Assembly (NCBI GenBank): GCA_946478675.1
Contig: CAMLEF010000239.1
Coordinates: forward strand, 1 to 7,217
Source: an uncultured Flavobacteriales bacterium
Lineage (GTDB): Bacteria; Bacteroidota; Bacteroidia; Palsa-965
Length of the DNA: 7,217 nucleotides
Reading direction: 5' to 3'
Part shown: one piece after another, positions 5,477-7,217 of the stretch
Layout: every line of letters starts with the position of its first letter
How positions within the stretch are numbered: the first letter of the stretch is position 1
Translations under genes and position numbers: made by a program
The notes under the pieces: generated by a model
Seen by the model: only the letters and a program-made list of their open reading frames with translations
Database searches by the model: none
What the model was told of the DNA's origin: nothing

Positions 5477-6622
5477 TCAGCTTTTGGCGATGACTTTTAT
5501 CAATTGGTCGACTTCAGCGGTTGTGTTGAAGCTGTGCAGGATGATGCGTAACCGCTCTTCGCCGGCAGGAACGGTGGGAGACAAAATCGCGCGGACGTCG
5601 AGCTTTTCCTTTCGACAATTTTCTGCCACCGCGCGCGCCTCCTCATTTCCGGGGATGAGCACCGCTTGTATGGCAGACGCGGATGGCAGCAATTCAAAAT
5701 GCGTTTTTCCGGAAAGGTTGCCGCGGAAATAAGCGATGAGCTCCGACAGTTTCCGGCGCGCTTCATGCATCACGCGAAAGCTGTTGACCGCTGCATGGAT
5801 CACGGCAAGATCATGCACGGGCAATGCGGTGGAATAAATAAACGGCCGCGAAAAATTCACGAGGTAATCGCGCAGGTCGTTGCTGCCGGCGACAAACGCT
5901 CCGTGACAACCGGGCGCTTTTCCGAAGGTCATCACGCGCGCGAAAATTTTATCGTGAAGGCCTTTTGCCACCGCAAGCCCCTCGCCTTCTCCGCCATACA
6001 ACCCGTTGCTGTGCGCTTCGTCGAGGATCAGCGCTGCGCCGTATTGCTCACAAAGTGACACGATCGCTTCCAACGGGCATTCATCGCCGTCCATGGAATA
6101 CACGGCTTCCGCAGCGACGTAAACCGCTCCTTCCGCTTTCCGCAGGAGCGCTTCGAGATGCACGACGTCATTATGCTGGAAGCTCCAGGATTTTGCCGCC
6201 GACATTCGCAGCCCATCGCGCACCGAAGCGTGGATGAGCTCGTCGTACAAGACCGTATCGCCTTTTTTCGGAAGCGCGCTGAAGAGCCCGGTATTCGCCG
6301 CGTAACCGGAATTGAACAGCAACCCGGCTTCGCTGCGATAAAAACCGGCGAGCTCTTTTTCCAGCTGTTCCGCGTAGGATGAATCGCCGGCCAGCAATCG
6401 TGAACCGCCGGAGCCGAGCCATTGCGTGGCATTTTCCTGCGAAAGCTTTTCCCATTCCTGCAGCACACGATCGCGCACGACGGACGATCGCGCAAGACCG
6501 AGATAATCGTTCGAGCAGAAATCGGTGAAAGAAGGATTGGGCGGGGAAAGCCGGCGAAGAGAATTCGATTGGCGTCGTTGCTCCAGCGCTTCTGCGAGGC
6601 GTTGTGCAGGAGAAAGGCTCAT
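5477..6622 (-). CDS. bioF: 8-amino-7-oxononanoate synthase (KAPA synthase, BioF)
   Basis: This PLP-dependent alpha-oxoamine synthase condenses L-alanine with a pimeloyl thioester to give KAPA, the first step of biotin ring assembly. The 381 residues match the usual length. Visible motifs are FCSNDYLGLA (35-44), SGGSRLLAGD (71-80), FNSGYAAN (93-100), the PLP-stacking His (H121) in ELIHASVRDG, the DEAHSNGLYG segment (D191, H194), and the Schiff-base lysine in MTFGKAPGCHGA (K225). BioF is favoured over the related 2-amino-3-ketobutyrate ligase and serine palmitoyltransferase because bioD follows and bioA is nearby. The ATG lies just 2 bases after the stop codon of the preceding outer-membrane-like gene. 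The two are therefore very probably on one transcript and may be translationally coupled. Confidence 0.94.
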   Translation of the reverse strand: MSLSPAQRLAEALEQRRQSNSLRRLSPPNPSFTDFCSNDYLGLARSSVVRDRVLQEWEKLSQENATQWLGSGGSRLLAGDSSYAEQLEKELAGFYRSEAGLLFNSGYAANTGLFSALPKKGDTVLYDELIHASVRDGLRMSAAKSWSFQHNDVVHLEALLRKAEGAVYVAAEAVYSMDGDECPLEAIVSLCEQYGAALILDEAHSNGLYGGEGEGLAVAKGLHDKIFARVMTFGKAPGCHGAFVAGSNDLRDYLVNFSRPFIYSTALPVHDLAVIHAAVNSFRVMHEARRKLSELIAYFRGNLSGKTHFELLPSASAIQAVLIPGNEEARAVAENCRKEKLDVRAILSPTVPAGEERLRIILHSFNTTAEVDQLIKVIAKS

Positions 6623-6624
6623 CC

Positions 6625-7217
6625 CTATTTGTATTCGTCGGCCATCGAAGGATCGATACGGATACCGATCATGGCGTTGTAGGTAAAGATGTTGTGGATG
6701 ACGGCTCCGCCCGGATCGACGGAAGGATTCTTGAAATATTTGTATTCCGCCATCGGCTGCACGAAGACAAAGATGCCGGGATACAGCTGCACGTCGGCCA
6801 CGGGGCTCAGCGTGAAGAAGAGGCTGCTCGCCAGCGCATCGTCACCGAAGAGGTTGATGCGATCGACGTTGTTGAAGCTGAAGAATCCGAAACGCGCGTT
6901 GGCGCTCAGCGAAAATTTGGAACGCGCTTCCGGCCAGAACGGCACTTCGCATTGCACGAAGATCTTGTCGAAGCGAAAACTTTCGTCGTAGATGACGACT
7001 TTGTTCGTGGTGACCGATTGCTTCAGCTCGAGCTTCGTGAGATAGAATTTCTCGAAGTTCATGCCGAGGCCGAGACGGAAATTCTGCACGGGAAACAACA
7101 CGTTCAGATCGTAAAACGTCGTCGTATTGTTCGCGCGGAATTTGAACGAGCCCGATTCGAGCGTGCTGCCTTGCTTGTCGTAAATGGAAGTGCGGGAAAG
7201 CTCCGAATACCAATACG
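6625..7217 (-). CDS. Probable outer-membrane beta-barrel protein, 3' part only
   Basis: The frame is open to the right edge, so the N-terminus and any signal peptide are missing. About 196 residues remain. They show repeated short segments with alternating aromatic or hydrophobic and polar residues, such as SFKFRANN, RFGFFSFNN, SLFFTLSP and GIFVFVQP. These are separated by turns rich in Asp, Asn, Gly and Pro, which is the usual appearance of a Bacteroidota beta-barrel or outer-membrane beta-strand protein. The protein ends in DEYK rather than the terminal aromatic residue common in proteobacterial barrels. A GTG at 7099-7101 could be mistaken for a start, but the frame continues well upstream of it in the same style. 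I do not recognise a family. The stop codon lies 2 bases before bioF, so it seems to be the upstream gene of that transcript. Confidence 0.65.
   Translation of the reverse strand, partial: YWYSELSRTSIYDKQGSTLESGSFKFRANNTTTFYDLNVLFPVQNFRLGLGMNFEKFYLTKLELKQSVTTNKVVIYDESFRFDKIFVQCEVPFWPEARSKFSLSANARFGFFSFNNVDRINLFGDDALASSLFFTLSPVADVQLYPGIFVFVQPMAEYKYFKNPSVDPGGAVIHNIFTYNAMIGIRIDPSMADEYK

Noticed and set aside
4926..5732. Plus-strand open frame of 268 codons across bioD and bioF
   Set aside because: It is antisense to two well-supported genes and crosses their boundary. It has no recognisable motif.
1..7217. CRISPR arrays, tRNA or rRNA genes, insertion sequences or transposases
   Set aside because: No regularly spaced repeats, cloverleaf-like segments, terminal inverted repeats or transposase motifs were seen on either strand.

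Overview
The window reads as chromosomal DNA of a Bacteroidota bacterium with moderately high GC. Hand counts of single 60-base lines give 53-60% GC in the biosynthetic genes. The assignment rests on a fused trehalose-6-phosphate synthase/phosphatase of the kind characterised in Cytophaga hutchinsonii, on starts with no recognisable Shine-Dalgarno sequence, and on a beta-strand-rich protein that looks like an outer-membrane barrel. The family within the phylum cannot be fixed from this sequence alone.

All six supported genes lie on the minus strand and are transcribed from right to left. In transcription order they are: the 3' part of a probable outer-membrane protein gene (6625-7217, open at the right edge); bioF, only 2 bases after it; bioD after a 62-base gap; an unusual 284-residue protein; a 264-base gap with inverted repeats and a possible promoter; the bifunctional trehalose gene otsA-otsB; and bioA, which ends 45 bases from the left edge.

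Three of the four late biotin steps are encoded. BioF makes 7-keto-8-aminopelargonate (KAPA), BioA converts it to 7,8-diaminopelargonate (DAPA), and BioD makes dethiobiotin. The final step (bioB) and the pimeloyl-synthesis genes (bioC, bioH) are not in the window. The enzymes look complete and keep their catalytic residues. The order is odd: bioA is cut off from bioF-bioD by a trehalose gene and by the 284-residue protein. bioA has only 33 bases ahead of it, so it probably depends on transcription from the trehalose gene. A perfect 10-base inverted repeat at that junction could make bioA translation depend on ribosomes finishing the trehalose gene.

The most unusual gene is at 3871-4725. Its N-terminal part has the strand-helix rhythm and His...Tyr...Glu positions of an ADP-ribosyltransferase/RNA 2'-phosphotransferase (ART-like) fold. 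A Cys-x-Cys-Pro-x-Cys cluster follows, then a HEAT-like helical region. It is less GC-rich than its neighbours (43-47% in the lines counted), which fits an accessory insertion. The fold assignment comes from reading the protein and has not been checked by a search.
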